DNA from: Melioribacteraceae bacterium
Lineage (GTDB): Bacteria > Bacteroidota > Ignavibacteria > Ignavibacteriales > Melioribacteraceae
Assembly (NCBI GenBank): GCA_021739765.1
Contig: JAIPBD010000001.1
Location: 248,001-312,000, forward strand
Direction: 5' to 3'
DNA: 64,000 bases
A program made the translations under genes and the position numbers. Shown piece by piece: positions 46,844 through 56,237 of this stretch (position 1 is the first letter of the stretch; every line of letters starts with the position of its first letter). The notes under the pieces are model-generated. The model searched no databases and had not been told where the DNA came from. It worked only from the letters and a program-made list of their open reading frames with translations.

Positions 46844-48303
46844 AAATACTTCGCAAAGCTGAAAAATATAATTTCGAGTTACGGCATATAAGCCTGCTCT
46901 TTATGATGATAATTGTATTCGAAGTCGTTGTATTTTTTGTGATTAAGGACTCTCTCGGGGCATTTCTGAACAATACACAAGATTGGTACAGACGGTATTC
47001 CTCTGACAGAATAGCGAATTCAACCGCCAACTCGTTTGAAATGTTGATTGAAACCATTCGCCTGGATGCGGAAGTGACCGCAAACGAACGAAAAAAAATG
47101 ATTCAAAAATTTGACGTTTTGATGAATCAACAATTGGTAGAGGATGATATTATTGAAGTTTGTTTGTTTTTTTATTACAACAAAGAATTTTTTATTATTG
47201 ATGACGGTGAAGTACTATTTGAAAATTTTATCGAAAGGAGTGGCAACATTTCTCCTCCGATGAATGAATACGGAAAAGCAAAAAGTTTTTTCAATCTCGT
47301 GAAGAATGAAATACTCACTAATGAAATTCCCAAAACCGTCGTTGATTCCAACCAAGTTTTTCACAGCTTTATTCCTTTCGTGCCGGAGGGGGAGTTCTCG
47401 GGAATCATCTATATTCAGAGCAAACCTAACTTTTCAGAATTGGAAGGTGAGTTTTTAGCCAATTACGATTTAATGTCGTTTGCACTTTCGATACTGATTT
47501 TACTTGGTCTGCTGGTTGTATATAATATATCATCACGAATTGTGAAACAGAAAAACAAAACTCAAGAAGAGCTTTATGAACAAAAACAAAAGCTGCTTGA
47601 AGAAAGAATTAAACACGAAAAAGAATTTATTTTCACAAAAAGGATTTACCACGCCAATCACAAATCCGAAAGAATTATGGGATTTATCCAAGAGGATTTA
47701 GCAAAAGTTGAAGGCAATGATGAATTGAGTGAACGAATCTCAAAATATACAAGTTTTATTTCCCGCGTTGTTTATGATATGAAATGGTACGAACCACCGA
47801 TTAATACTATCCGCAATCCCTACTACAGAACGAACGTTAATGATGTGATTCGGTTTTTGGTGGACCATGTTTTTCAACGACTTACGGTTGAAACCGAAGC
47901 GATAAAGTTTAAAGTGGAACTTGATCCGAATTTTCCGGTGATTGGTATCAATGAGTTTGTGATTTGGGAAATTCTCGAACCATTGATCCAAAATAGTTTG
48001 TCGCACAACAGCGAACGGAATATTGAAATTACAATAACGACTGAGCACAATGTTGCCGCCGGCAAATCAATAATTTGGGTTCAAGATAATGGCGTAGGTA
48101 TAAAATCTGATTTGTTGGAAAAAGATGCCGATGGCGTAAAAATGATTTTTCACGAAAACATAAAACGTGAAAATGAATTCGGTGATCATTTCGGTTACGG
48201 CTGTTTTATAGCTTACAATATGGCTGTAAAAGGTTGCGGCTGGAAAATAGATGTGGAAAATTTGAGCCAAGGCGGCTGTAGATTTATTCTTGAATTAAAC
48301 TGA
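46840..48303 (+). CDS. Sensor histidine kinase
   Basis: 487 residues, GTG start overlapping the previous stop. Membrane segment at about 20-45, periplasmic domain to about 203, second segment about 205-226, then a coiled coil (EELYEQKQKLLEERIKHEKEF) and a catalytic domain with N box EPLIQNSLSHN, DNGVGIKSDL and GDHFGYGCFIAYNMAVKGCGW. A canonical HExxxP box is not seen: the region after the coiled coil reads RIYHANHKSERIMGF, with His271 or His274 as the likely phosphorylation site. The periplasmic domain probably meets the binding protein encoded just upstream. Followed by the response regulator. Confidence 0.9.
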   Translation: MKILRKAEKYNFELRHISLLFMMIIVFEVVVFFVIKDSLGAFLNNTQDWYRRYSSDRIANSTANSFEMLIETIRLDAEVTANERKKMIQKFDVLMNQQLVEDDIIEVCLFFYYNKEFFIIDDGEVLFENFIERSGNISPPMNEYGKAKSFFNLVKNEILTNEIPKTVVDSNQVFHSFIPFVPEGEFSGIIYIQSKPNFSELEGEFLANYDLMSFALSILILLGLLVVYNISSRIVKQKNKTQEELYEQKQKLLEERIKHEKEFIFTKRIYHANHKSERIMGFIQEDLAKVEGNDELSERISKYTSFISRVVYDMKWYEPPINTIRNPYYRTNVNDVIRFLVDHVFQRLTVETEAIKFKVELDPNFPVIGINEFVIWEILEPLIQNSLSHNSERNIEITITTEHNVAAGKSIIWVQDNGVGIKSDLLEKDADGVKMIFHENIKRENEFGDHFGYGCFIAYNMAVKGCGWKIDVENLSQGGCRFILELN

Positions 48304-48312
48304 GATTTACGA

Positions 48313-49758
48313 GTGCGAAAGAAGATCAAAATACTGCTGATAGAAGATGAAAGCTTCGACGCTTTGCGTGTCCAAAAAACTTTAGCATATTCGGATGAAA
48401 ACGAAATCGTAAAAATTTTTTCCGACGGCAAAACCGCCGTGGAATTTTTGAATGAAAATCACAATGAAATAGATATCGTGATTATGGATTTCCAGATTGC
48501 AGGCGGTTTAATGGGAAAAGATCTGATTAAAAAAATAAAAGAGATAAATATCTGTCTCCAAATCATAGTTATCACAAAAATGACTTTAAATATAAACGAC
48601 TACGATTTCGCTCAAAAGCTTCTTGATTCCGGCGCTTTTTGGTATTGCACTAAATTTCCGAATGACATCAAAGAATTAATTTATCAGCCGACTGATTTTA
48701 TAATCAGCGTGAAAAACGCGTTTGAAAAGAAAAAACTTGTTGAAGCACAGCAAAAAAGCAATACAAAATTCTCAAATGAAATTGAAAAAATACTTGACGC
48801 AAACAAACTTCTTGGTGATTCCAGCGAAATCAATAAAGTGAAAAAAATAATTTCGCATTACGGCCAATCAGATGGGAATGTTTTAATTGAAGGAGAATCC
48901 GGCACCGGAAAAGAACTCGCGGCCATAAATCTCCATTATTTGAGTAAGAGGAAATTCGATAATTTTGTTACGGTTAATTGTGCTGGAATTCCAAAAGATT
49001 TATTAGAGAGCGAATTATTCGGATTTGAAAAAGGTGCGTTCACCGGCGCAGATAAAGCTAAAAAAGGATTGTTAGAAATTGCCGACGGCGGAACGGTTTT
49101 CTTTGACGAAATTGGCGAACTGACACTTTCCGCCCAGGTTAAATTATTACGCTTTCTCGAGTCAGGCGATATTGAAAAGATCGGAAGGCAAAAACGGATT
49201 TCTGTTGATGTAAGGGTAATTGCCGCCACTAACCGTGATTTATTAAATATGACCGATGCCGGGGAATTTCGCGAAGATTTGTTTTTTCGGCTCAATGTTT
49301 TCCCCGTAAAAATTCCTCCATTGCGGGAAAGAAGATCCGACATAGTAATATTGCTTAAACATTTTCTTGGAAAATACGCCAAAGAATTTAATGTGGAAGT
49401 TCCTCAATTATCGCGCGAGCAGATTCACAAACTAAATTCTCTTGAATGGAAAGGCAATGTGCGTGAGTTACGCTCTGTTGCACAACGTATGCTTCTTGTT
49501 CCATTATCCGAGGATGAAAACGATCCGTTAAGTTTTATGCTTGAAAATTTGACTAGCCGAAATAATCCGTCGACAAACCTAAATTCTTTTATCGCAGTCG
49601 ATGAAATTATCTCGTTGAAAGATTTCAGACAAAAATCAGTGAAAGAATATGTCAGGTTCGTTCGAAAAAATTCGTCAACCGATATTGAAGCCGCTACAAA
49701 ATTGGGTATTTCTGCCTCAAATTATTCCCGTCTTGTGTCGACTCTGGAACTTAAATAA
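48313..49758 (+). CDS. Sigma-54-dependent response regulator (NtrC family)
   Basis: 481 residues, GTG start. Receiver domain with the phosphorylated Asp59 (IVIMDF); AAA+ domain with Walker A GESGTGKE (about 194-201), the sigma-54-contacting loop GAFTGA (about 241-246) and GGTVFFDEIGEL Walker B; then the FREDLFFRLNVF and PLRERRSDI segments. The C-terminal 45 residues end in DIEAATKLGISASNYSRLVSTLELK, a helix-turn-helix of Fis type that looks short. Two palindromes directly follow its stop and precede a sigma-54 promoter, so it most likely activates the downstream glucan-degradation genes. Confidence 0.95.
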   Translation: MRKKIKILLIEDESFDALRVQKTLAYSDENEIVKIFSDGKTAVEFLNENHNEIDIVIMDFQIAGGLMGKDLIKKIKEINICLQIIVITKMTLNINDYDFAQKLLDSGAFWYCTKFPNDIKELIYQPTDFIISVKNAFEKKKLVEAQQKSNTKFSNEIEKILDANKLLGDSSEINKVKKIISHYGQSDGNVLIEGESGTGKELAAINLHYLSKRKFDNFVTVNCAGIPKDLLESELFGFEKGAFTGADKAKKGLLEIADGGTVFFDEIGELTLSAQVKLLRFLESGDIEKIGRQKRISVDVRVIAATNRDLLNMTDAGEFREDLFFRLNVFPVKIPPLRERRSDIVILLKHFLGKYAKEFNVEVPQLSREQIHKLNSLEWKGNVRELRSVAQRMLLVPLSEDENDPLSFMLENLTSRNNPSTNLNSFIAVDEIISLKDFRQKSVKEYVRFVRKNSSTDIEAATKLGISASNYSRLVSTLELK

Positions 49759-49773
49759 TTCACAAAATGTGAA
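49759..49773. promoter_or_regulatory. Upstream activator site 1 (palindrome)
   Basis: TTCACA AAA TGTGAA, a 15-bp inverted repeat directly after the stop of the response-regulator gene. It matches the second site at 49781-49795 in arms and length; the centres are 22 bp apart, two helical turns, as expected for a dimer pair of an NtrC-type activator. Confidence 0.75.
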
Positions 49774-49780
49774 AATGATC

Positions 49781-49795
49781 TTCACAAATTGTGAA
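49781..49795. promoter_or_regulatory. Upstream activator site 2 (palindrome)
   Basis: TTCACAA A TTGTGAA, a 15-bp inverted repeat with seven-base perfect arms, 60 bp upstream of the -24 element. Same half-sites as the copy at 49759-49773. Confidence 0.75.
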
Positions 49796-49855
49796 CTATT
49801 TTATTACACCAAAATCATAAACCACGATCTCAGCCTTTAATCAAACTATTATCTC

Positions 49856-49871
49856 TGGCATTCTTTTTGCT
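49856..49871 (+). promoter_or_regulatory. Sigma-54 promoter of the glucan-degradation genes
   Basis: TGGCATTCTTTTTGCT against the consensus TGGCACGNNNNTTGCW: both invariant pairs (GG at -24, GC at -12) with exact spacing, and TTGCT perfect. Transcription should begin about 12 bases after the GC, near 49882, 24 bases before the start codon at 49906. Confidence 0.8.
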
Positions 49872-49905
49872 GAAATGTATTGTAAATAAAATTCAGGAGT
49901 CAAAA

Positions 49906-51495
49906 ATGAAAGTTCGTTTTTACATCGTATCACTTCTTCTACTTTTCGTATCATTAACAAACGCACAAATTAAAAACACGGTAACTTTTGTTGCCGATAT
50001 GACCGTTTTAATCGATAATGGTTTTGATCCCGCGGACCATCAACTTACGATTGAAGGATTAAACTGGGATAACGGCGAAGTTTCTGTTGTCGGAGATCGT
50101 CAACTAACTCTCGATCCTCAAAATCCCAGTCAGTACAAAACTCAATTGGTTTTAACTTCAGCGGCCGGTATGGTGGTTGGGGATACAGCGCGCTGGAAAT
50201 TTAAAGGCTCGCCGAATGAAGCTTTTTACGACGGTGGCTGGGAAGCTGGCGATCCGGTTACGGGATACGACGGTAGAGCGTTCGTATTTGCCGCTGATGA
50301 TACAACATTTGAGTTGGAAGCAGTCCAACCAAGAGTTGAAATTATATCCACCGGAATTGGAATTCAGAATAAAATAAAATTTCAAGCTGATTTAATAAAT
50401 ATTTTAGGTAGCGGACTCGGCTATTTCGATCCGACTCAAGATATTCTTGAAGTTCGCGGATTTTGGGGCTCTACGGAAGATAACGTATACGATGCTGTTT
50501 TAGTAGACGGCGATCCCGAAATGGTTCCCGATCTTTTCACCGTCGGTTTGTACACAACAGTTTTAACGGTTGAATTACCTGCTTCAGCACCACTTGGAGC
50601 ACAAACCGGATATAAATTTAAAGCGAGCCCCGATGCTCGGTTTTCAAACACCGGATGGGAAGTTGGCGGAAATAATTTATATACTTTTAGTGATGACGGA
50701 GATTCAGTTGATTTGGGTGTCGTTGTTCCTCGAATTACACCTGTCGCGAAATCGGATGATGAAGTTCAAGTCTTGTTTACGGTTAATATTCCGGAAGGTG
50801 CCGCAAACAGATACAACAACGCAATTATTCCCCGCGATTCTATCGAATTTGTATTTGTTAAGGGAGCTCCTTCACCTCTCGGAAGCTGGGCAGGAGATTG
50901 GACGATCGCGGATACGGTCGCTGCTGATTCAAAACTAGCTTTGCTTTATGATGACGGAACAAACGGAGACGAAGTTGCCAGTGATAATATTTGGTCGGCA
51001 ATCATAATATTCCCACCCGGAGAACCACTTGGCGGAATTACCTATAAATACGGCGCTTATTATCCGGGTGTTGAAGCGGATGCGGGTTCAAATCCGGGAT
51101 ATTTGGATAATTCAGCTCCATCAGGAATTGATCATGCCGCAACTATACCTGTTACCGACACCATAGTTGTTATAAAAGATACATGGGCAACCGTAGTTTC
51201 AAGTGTCAGAAAAATTGACGACAATGTTCCCGCACAAATTACATTGAAACAAAATTATCCAAATCCGTTTAACCCTGAAACAACAATCGAATACAGTTTG
51301 CCTGAAGTCGGTTTCGTTCAATTAAGTATTTATAATTCAATTGGTGAAGAAGTTCAGTTACTGGTTTCCGAAGAACAAAGAGCGGGAACTTATAGAGTTA
51401 ATTTCAAAGCTATGGATTTAGCAAGCGGAATGTATTTTTATCGTTTGAACTTGAATGGTTCGGTATCTGTCAAAAAAATGATTTTGCTTAAATAA
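49906..51495 (+). CDS. Secreted carbohydrate-binding-like T9SS protein
   Basis: 529 residues. The ATG at 49906 is chosen: it has AGGAG six bases upstream and a clean signal peptide (MKVRFYIVSLLLLFVSLTNAQ), while an in-frame TTG at 49867 lies inside the sigma-54 promoter. Two related beta domains follow (each with TARWKFKGSPNEAFYDGGWEAG-like or TGYKFKASPDARFSNTGWEVGG-like sections), then a third with PLGSWAGDWT, resembling starch-binding folds, and a T9SS sorting domain (QNYPNPFNPETTIEYSL). Likely a surface glucan-binding protein; first gene of the sigma-54-controlled cluster. Confidence 0.82.
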   Translation: MKVRFYIVSLLLLFVSLTNAQIKNTVTFVADMTVLIDNGFDPADHQLTIEGLNWDNGEVSVVGDRQLTLDPQNPSQYKTQLVLTSAAGMVVGDTARWKFKGSPNEAFYDGGWEAGDPVTGYDGRAFVFAADDTTFELEAVQPRVEIISTGIGIQNKIKFQADLINILGSGLGYFDPTQDILEVRGFWGSTEDNVYDAVLVDGDPEMVPDLFTVGLYTTVLTVELPASAPLGAQTGYKFKASPDARFSNTGWEVGGNNLYTFSDDGDSVDLGVVVPRITPVAKSDDEVQVLFTVNIPEGAANRYNNAIIPRDSIEFVFVKGAPSPLGSWAGDWTIADTVAADSKLALLYDDGTNGDEVASDNIWSAIIIFPPGEPLGGITYKYGAYYPGVEADAGSNPGYLDNSAPSGIDHAATIPVTDTIVVIKDTWATVVSSVRKIDDNVPAQITLKQNYPNPFNPETTIEYSLPEVGFVQLSIYNSIGEEVQLLVSEEQRAGTYRVNFKAMDLASGMYFYRLNLNGSVSVKKMILLK

Positions 51496-51511
51496 TTGAC
51501 CGGAATAATAA

Positions 51512-54172
51512 ATGAAGAAGCTGTTTTTAATCATGATATTGGCGTCAGGAATAATTGCTTCCCAAGATTTGCTTGTCTCAAACCCGGCATTCTCGGTTTA
51601 TGCTGATTCCGTCAGAGAGGGAAATTATAGTGGAATTGTGCTGAATTCCAAGTCAATTAAATCCAATTACCTGAAAACATTCAGTGAAGGATTTGATAGA
51701 ATAGTGAAATTTAAATTTTCTATCAACGGGTTAGACAATGAAGCGGTTTCGGGGAAAGACCATTCTGTTTATATGAACCCAAAAGACGGAAAATTTATCA
51801 CTCCGGTTTTTAAGTTTGGAGAGGACGATCCGGTCGGGGCTTCCCTTCCGCAAGGAGAAGATTTTGAAATCAAAATGAATCATTCTTTTGATGTCACATT
51901 CCGACTGGATATGAGATCTGTTTTAAAAGAACTTGAAGCAAACGGCAAGTTCAGATGTTTCGATGGTTCCGTTATTAAATCTGAGGATATGGACGCTCCT
52001 TATATTTTTGGCGGAACCACTCCTCTAAACTGGAGTTTTGAAGCTGATCCTAAATTAAGGATGACTGATGAAAACGGCGATGGAATTTTTGAAATAACTC
52101 TGACATTTGAAAATTCCTCCTCCCGTCCAATTAAAAATGGTTACGCATTTTGGAATTTGAGTGAGGATATTTCGGAGTTCCCCAAAATTTCGAGTAATGT
52201 AAAAATTACGGAAACACTCTACAATCTCTCCTTAGAAGAATTTAAACAGGATATCCGCGATGACGGAGCGCTGATGGCGGGTAAAAAGTGGACGGGTGTT
52301 TGGACTCGCGATATCAGTTACAGCATTTTACTTTCGCTCGCGGCAATTGCACCCGATGCTTGCAAAACAAGTTTGATGGCAAAGGTCGACGAAAAAAATA
52401 GACTCATTCAAGATACCGGAACGGGCGGATCATGGCCGGTTTCATCCGATAGAATTACGTGGATTTTAGCCGCTTGGGAAGTTTATCTTACAACAGGCGA
52501 TGAAGTATGGTTGAAGCAAATTTATCCAATTATTAAAAATTCATTGGACGTTGATTTGCTTTCAGTTTTAGATAAATCAACCGGATTGATTCGGGGTGAA
52601 TCATCTTTTCTTGATTGGCGCGAACAGACTTATCCAAAATGGATGGAGCCGAAAGATATTTACAAATCACAGTGTTTAGGAACAAATGCGGCTTTTTATC
52701 AATCATTTAAAATATTAGCCCAGATTTCGAAAATATTGGGCGAACCTAACGAAAAATATTATTCAACAGCCAAAATGATAAAAGATGGGATGAATAAATA
52801 TTTATTAAATGAAGATGGTGATCGTCTTTCGCAATATCTCTACGGGAATCAATTCCTAAGTGCGTCTGATAAAACAGAAGCGCTCGGAACATCACTTTCA
52901 GTCTTATTCGAAATATTAGAACCGGAAACATCCCGAAAAGTTATCACGAATTATCCGATTTCGAATTTCGGCATTCCATCAATCTCACCGCAAATAAGCG
53001 AAATTCCTCCTTATCATAATAATGGTATTTGGCCTTTCGTCGTTGGTTACTACGCTTGGGCTTCCGCCAAAACCGGGAATACATTTGAGCTCCAACATTC
53101 GATTGGTTCAATTTATCGGGTCGCTGCTTTATTTTTAACAAACAAAGAAAATTTTGTAGCTGAGAACGGTGATCCAGTGGGAACGGAAATTAACAGTGAC
53201 CGGCAACTTTGGTCGGTTGCCGCAAATTTGGCGATCGTTTATAGAATTTATTTGGGAATGAATTTTAGCGGAGATGGAATAAAATTCACACCGAATATTC
53301 CATTTGATGTGTATCGAAATATTTCCATTAGCGAATTCAAGTATAGGAATGCGAAGTTGGTAATTAACGTGAACGGATTCGGAAATGAAATTATTTCGTT
53401 CAAAATTAACGGGGAAGAGAGTGATGAAGCATTGTTCCCCGCCGATAATGAAGGGGATTATGTAATTGATATTATTCTTAAAAACAATATTGTTTCGGAT
53501 AAGGGTTTGATTCGGGAAGTGAAATTCGCGCCGGAAACGCCCAATGTTCAACTTGAAGAAACCCGACTGATATGGGATAAAATTGAATCTGCGGAAAATT
53601 ATGAGATTTTTCGCAATGGAAAATCCTTCGAAACTGTTTACAGGAATAGTTTTGATTTTGGCGAGTTAAAAGATTATGCCGAATTTCAAGTAAGAGCGGT
53701 GAATAAAAGCGGTGTTTATTCATTTTTATCCCAACCAGTTTCGATAATTCAGGAATTGAAATTTGTAAAACCTGCCGCAGAAAATTTTCTTTCACAAATT
53801 AATGGGGCGAGCGATAATAAATATCTGAGTTTAACCAAATCAGATAATTTAGAATTAAACTTCAATTTCGAAGTTCCCGAAACCGGTAAATATAAGGTTG
53901 ATTTCCGATACAATAATTCGAACGGCCCAATAAATACTGACAACAAATGCGCGATTCGTTCGGTATATGTTAACGATAACTATTCTTTTATTGCCGTACT
54001 TCCTCAAAGGGGAAGGGAAACGATTCATGAGTGGGGATATTCCAATTCGGAGTTCGTTAATTTAAAGGCAGGTAAAAACACTATCACGCTCAAGTTTGAA
54101 CCACATAATGAAAATATGAACATAGAAACGAATTCGCTATTGCTTGATCACCTAAGAATTATCAAATTGTAA
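51512..54172 (+). CDS. Secreted six-hairpin (alpha/alpha)6 glycosidase, probably alpha-glucan active
   Basis: 886 residues. Signal peptide about 1-17, a beta-sandwich N domain (to about 240), then a six-hairpin glycosidase domain: TGVWTRDISYSILLSLA (Trp264, Arg266, Asp267), GTGGSWPVSSDRITWILAAWEVY, ESSFLDWREQTYP and a late PFVVGYYAWASAKTGN. It resembles glucoamylase/debranching folds (GH15/GH63-like) without a specific family match. The C-terminal 150 residues include an Fn3-like and a CBM35-like segment ending HLRIIKL. No T9SS domain. It starts 16 bases after the preceding gene, in the alpha-glucan cluster. Confidence 0.75.
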   Translation: MKKLFLIMILASGIIASQDLLVSNPAFSVYADSVREGNYSGIVLNSKSIKSNYLKTFSEGFDRIVKFKFSINGLDNEAVSGKDHSVYMNPKDGKFITPVFKFGEDDPVGASLPQGEDFEIKMNHSFDVTFRLDMRSVLKELEANGKFRCFDGSVIKSEDMDAPYIFGGTTPLNWSFEADPKLRMTDENGDGIFEITLTFENSSSRPIKNGYAFWNLSEDISEFPKISSNVKITETLYNLSLEEFKQDIRDDGALMAGKKWTGVWTRDISYSILLSLAAIAPDACKTSLMAKVDEKNRLIQDTGTGGSWPVSSDRITWILAAWEVYLTTGDEVWLKQIYPIIKNSLDVDLLSVLDKSTGLIRGESSFLDWREQTYPKWMEPKDIYKSQCLGTNAAFYQSFKILAQISKILGEPNEKYYSTAKMIKDGMNKYLLNEDGDRLSQYLYGNQFLSASDKTEALGTSLSVLFEILEPETSRKVITNYPISNFGIPSISPQISEIPPYHNNGIWPFVVGYYAWASAKTGNTFELQHSIGSIYRVAALFLTNKENFVAENGDPVGTEINSDRQLWSVAANLAIVYRIYLGMNFSGDGIKFTPNIPFDVYRNISISEFKYRNAKLVINVNGFGNEIISFKINGEESDEALFPADNEGDYVIDIILKNNIVSDKGLIREVKFAPETPNVQLEETRLIWDKIESAENYEIFRNGKSFETVYRNSFDFGELKDYAEFQVRAVNKSGVYSFLSQPVSIIQELKFVKPAAENFLSQINGASDNKYLSLTKSDNLELNFNFEVPETGKYKVDFRYNNSNGPINTDNKCAIRSVYVNDNYSFIAVLPQRGRETIHEWGYSNSEFVNLKAGKNTITLKFEPHNENMNIETNSLLLDHLRIIKL

Positions 54173-54187
54173 AGAAAGATCATTTTT

Positions 54188-56209
54188 ATGAAACAAAAAT
54201 ATATAATTTTATTTCTGCTCTTAACTTCAAATCTAATTCCGGCACAGTCAATTAGTGAACTGAATAACGACAAAGCGAGATACAATCCCGGTGATGATGT
54301 TATTACTACTGTTGAGTTTGATGGGAATGTGTCCGGTTACACACTTACAGCAAAATTTCATTTTTTCCTTTCAATAAAAGATACATTGAATTATGAACTG
54401 ATAAATTCTGATAATCTCAATATTAATTGGAAAGCTCCTCAGGCTGATTACAGAGGATACTTGATGGAAGTTCAATTGCGCAACCCGGATGATTCGGTTG
54501 TGAGTGCTAAATCAATCGGAATAGATGTCTCATCCGATTGGGCGAAATTTCCACGTTATGGTTTTCTCTCAAGTTACGGGAATTTGAATCCGACTTCGAT
54601 GGAATATTTTGTAAACAACTTGAAGCGGTTTCACATTAACGGAATTCAATTTTATGATTATCACTGGAAACATCATCTGCCCCTAAAGGGTACTGTTGAG
54701 AATCCGTCAGCAACTTGGAATGATCTTGCAAATAGGACAATTTATTTTAATACTGTTAAAGGTTATATCGATTTAGCGCATTCATTTAATATGAAAGCAA
54801 TGGCGTATAACTTACTGTTCGGATCATTTGATGATGCGCCTTCGGATGGAGTCCCGACTGATTGGCGATTATTTAATGATGCCGCGGCTTCTATTCCGGC
54901 AATTCACGACCTTCCCGATAATTGGGTGAGTGATATTTTTTTGATGGATATTTCCAATTCTTTATGGAACGCACACATCATTCACGAAATGAAAAATTCA
55001 ATTTCGGCTCTCGGATTTGATGGCTGGCATGTCGACCAACTCGGAGATTTAGGCAGTAAATACAATTCCGAAAACCGGCGGATAATTTTGAGAGATTATT
55101 ACAGACCGTTTTTGGAGGCGGCGAAGGATTCATCGATCGGTAATTTAGTAATGAATGCCGTTAACCAATATGGGCAATCGCAAATTGCGGATTCACCGGT
55201 TGATTTTCTATACACCGAGGTTTGGTCTCCAAACCACGGTTATAGAGATTTGGCGACAATCATTCTTACGAATAATTTTTACGGAGATAATAAACTGAAT
55301 ACGGTTCTCGCCGCTTATGTGAACTACGGAAAATCAAGTGGAACGTTTAATACACCATCCGTTTTATTTGCCGATGCTGTAATTTTCGCTTCTGGTGGTG
55401 CTCATCTGGAATTAGGCGAACATATGCTTTCTCACGAATATTTCCCCTCAAGCAAACTTGCAATGTCGAAAACACTCCAATCTGCTTTAATAAATTATTA
55501 TGATTTTTCCGTCGCTTATCAAAATTTGCTGCGGGATAATGTTGAAACAAATGACTACACGCTCGAAAGTGATACCACAATTCTTTTTACCGATTGGCCT
55601 CCTGCTCAAGGTCAAGTCTGGGCTTTCCCTCGAAAGAAGGATAACAGATATATTTTTCATCTCATAAATTTTGTTGATGCTCCGACAATGGATTGGGTTG
55701 ATGATAATGCTGCACAAATCACTCCTTCGCTAATACAAAATATTCCGGTACATACGGAAATTGATGAACAAGCAACTAAAGTGTGGATTGCATCTCCCGA
55801 CTTTTTAGAAGCTGTTCCGGTTGAAGTTCCGTTCGAACAGAATGGAAAAACGGTTAGTTTCTCCGTACCGGATCTGAAATATTGGACGATGGTTGTTATC
55901 GAAACCGACGCGCCGAATTCAGCAGAATCAGATGAAGAAATAGGAAATAATTTTAAACTATATCAGAATTATCCCAATCCGTTTAACCCGAACACAACTA
56001 TAAGATACAGCTTGAAAGAATCCTCAAATGTAAAAATTAAAGTTTTTGACAGCATTGGAACACTTGTAGATACTTTGGTCGACGATGTGAAAGCTCCCGG
56101 TGAATACTCTGTTAAATTTAACGCTTCTGCTCTTGCAAGTGGAGTTTATTTTTATCAATTTTATACCGCAAGTTTCATTCAAATCAAAAAAATGATGGTT
56201 TTGAAGTAA
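54188..56209 (+). CDS. GH66 dextranase-like glucanase with T9SS sorting domain
   Basis: 673 residues. Signal peptide to about residue 19, an N-terminal beta domain, then a TIM barrel with the GH66 pattern: FLSSYGNLNPTSMEYFVNNLKRFHINGIQFYDYHWKHH in parts, GFDGWHVDQLGDLG (Asp283 the likely nucleophile) and LYTEVWSPNHGY (Glu344 the likely acid/base). GH66 enzymes cut alpha-1,6-glucan (dextran) endolytically or make cyclic isomaltooligosaccharides; a CBM35 insertion of the cyclising type is not visible. T9SS domain QNYPNPFNPNTTIRYS at the end. Second hydrolase of the cluster. Confidence 0.85.
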   Translation: MKQKYIILFLLLTSNLIPAQSISELNNDKARYNPGDDVITTVEFDGNVSGYTLTAKFHFFLSIKDTLNYELINSDNLNINWKAPQADYRGYLMEVQLRNPDDSVVSAKSIGIDVSSDWAKFPRYGFLSSYGNLNPTSMEYFVNNLKRFHINGIQFYDYHWKHHLPLKGTVENPSATWNDLANRTIYFNTVKGYIDLAHSFNMKAMAYNLLFGSFDDAPSDGVPTDWRLFNDAAASIPAIHDLPDNWVSDIFLMDISNSLWNAHIIHEMKNSISALGFDGWHVDQLGDLGSKYNSENRRIILRDYYRPFLEAAKDSSIGNLVMNAVNQYGQSQIADSPVDFLYTEVWSPNHGYRDLATIILTNNFYGDNKLNTVLAAYVNYGKSSGTFNTPSVLFADAVIFASGGAHLELGEHMLSHEYFPSSKLAMSKTLQSALINYYDFSVAYQNLLRDNVETNDYTLESDTTILFTDWPPAQGQVWAFPRKKDNRYIFHLINFVDAPTMDWVDDNAAQITPSLIQNIPVHTEIDEQATKVWIASPDFLEAVPVEVPFEQNGKTVSFSVPDLKYWTMVVIETDAPNSAESDEEIGNNFKLYQNYPNPFNPNTTIRYSLKESSNVKIKVFDSIGTLVDTLVDDVKAPGEYSVKFNASALASGVYFYQFYTASFIQIKKMMVLK

Positions 56210-56237
56210 TTAAGAATCAATAAAACTTGGAGGTGTT

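Noticed and set aside
49867-49905. In-frame TTG start for the glucan-binding protein
   Set aside because: It lies inside the -12 element of the sigma-54 promoter, upstream of the expected RNA start; the ATG at 49906 has a good ribosome site and signal peptide.
51512-54172. T9SS sorting domain expected at the end of the six-hairpin glycosidase
   Set aside because: The C terminus ends in a CBM35-like segment (HLRIIKL) without YPNPFNP; export past the periplasm is therefore unproven.
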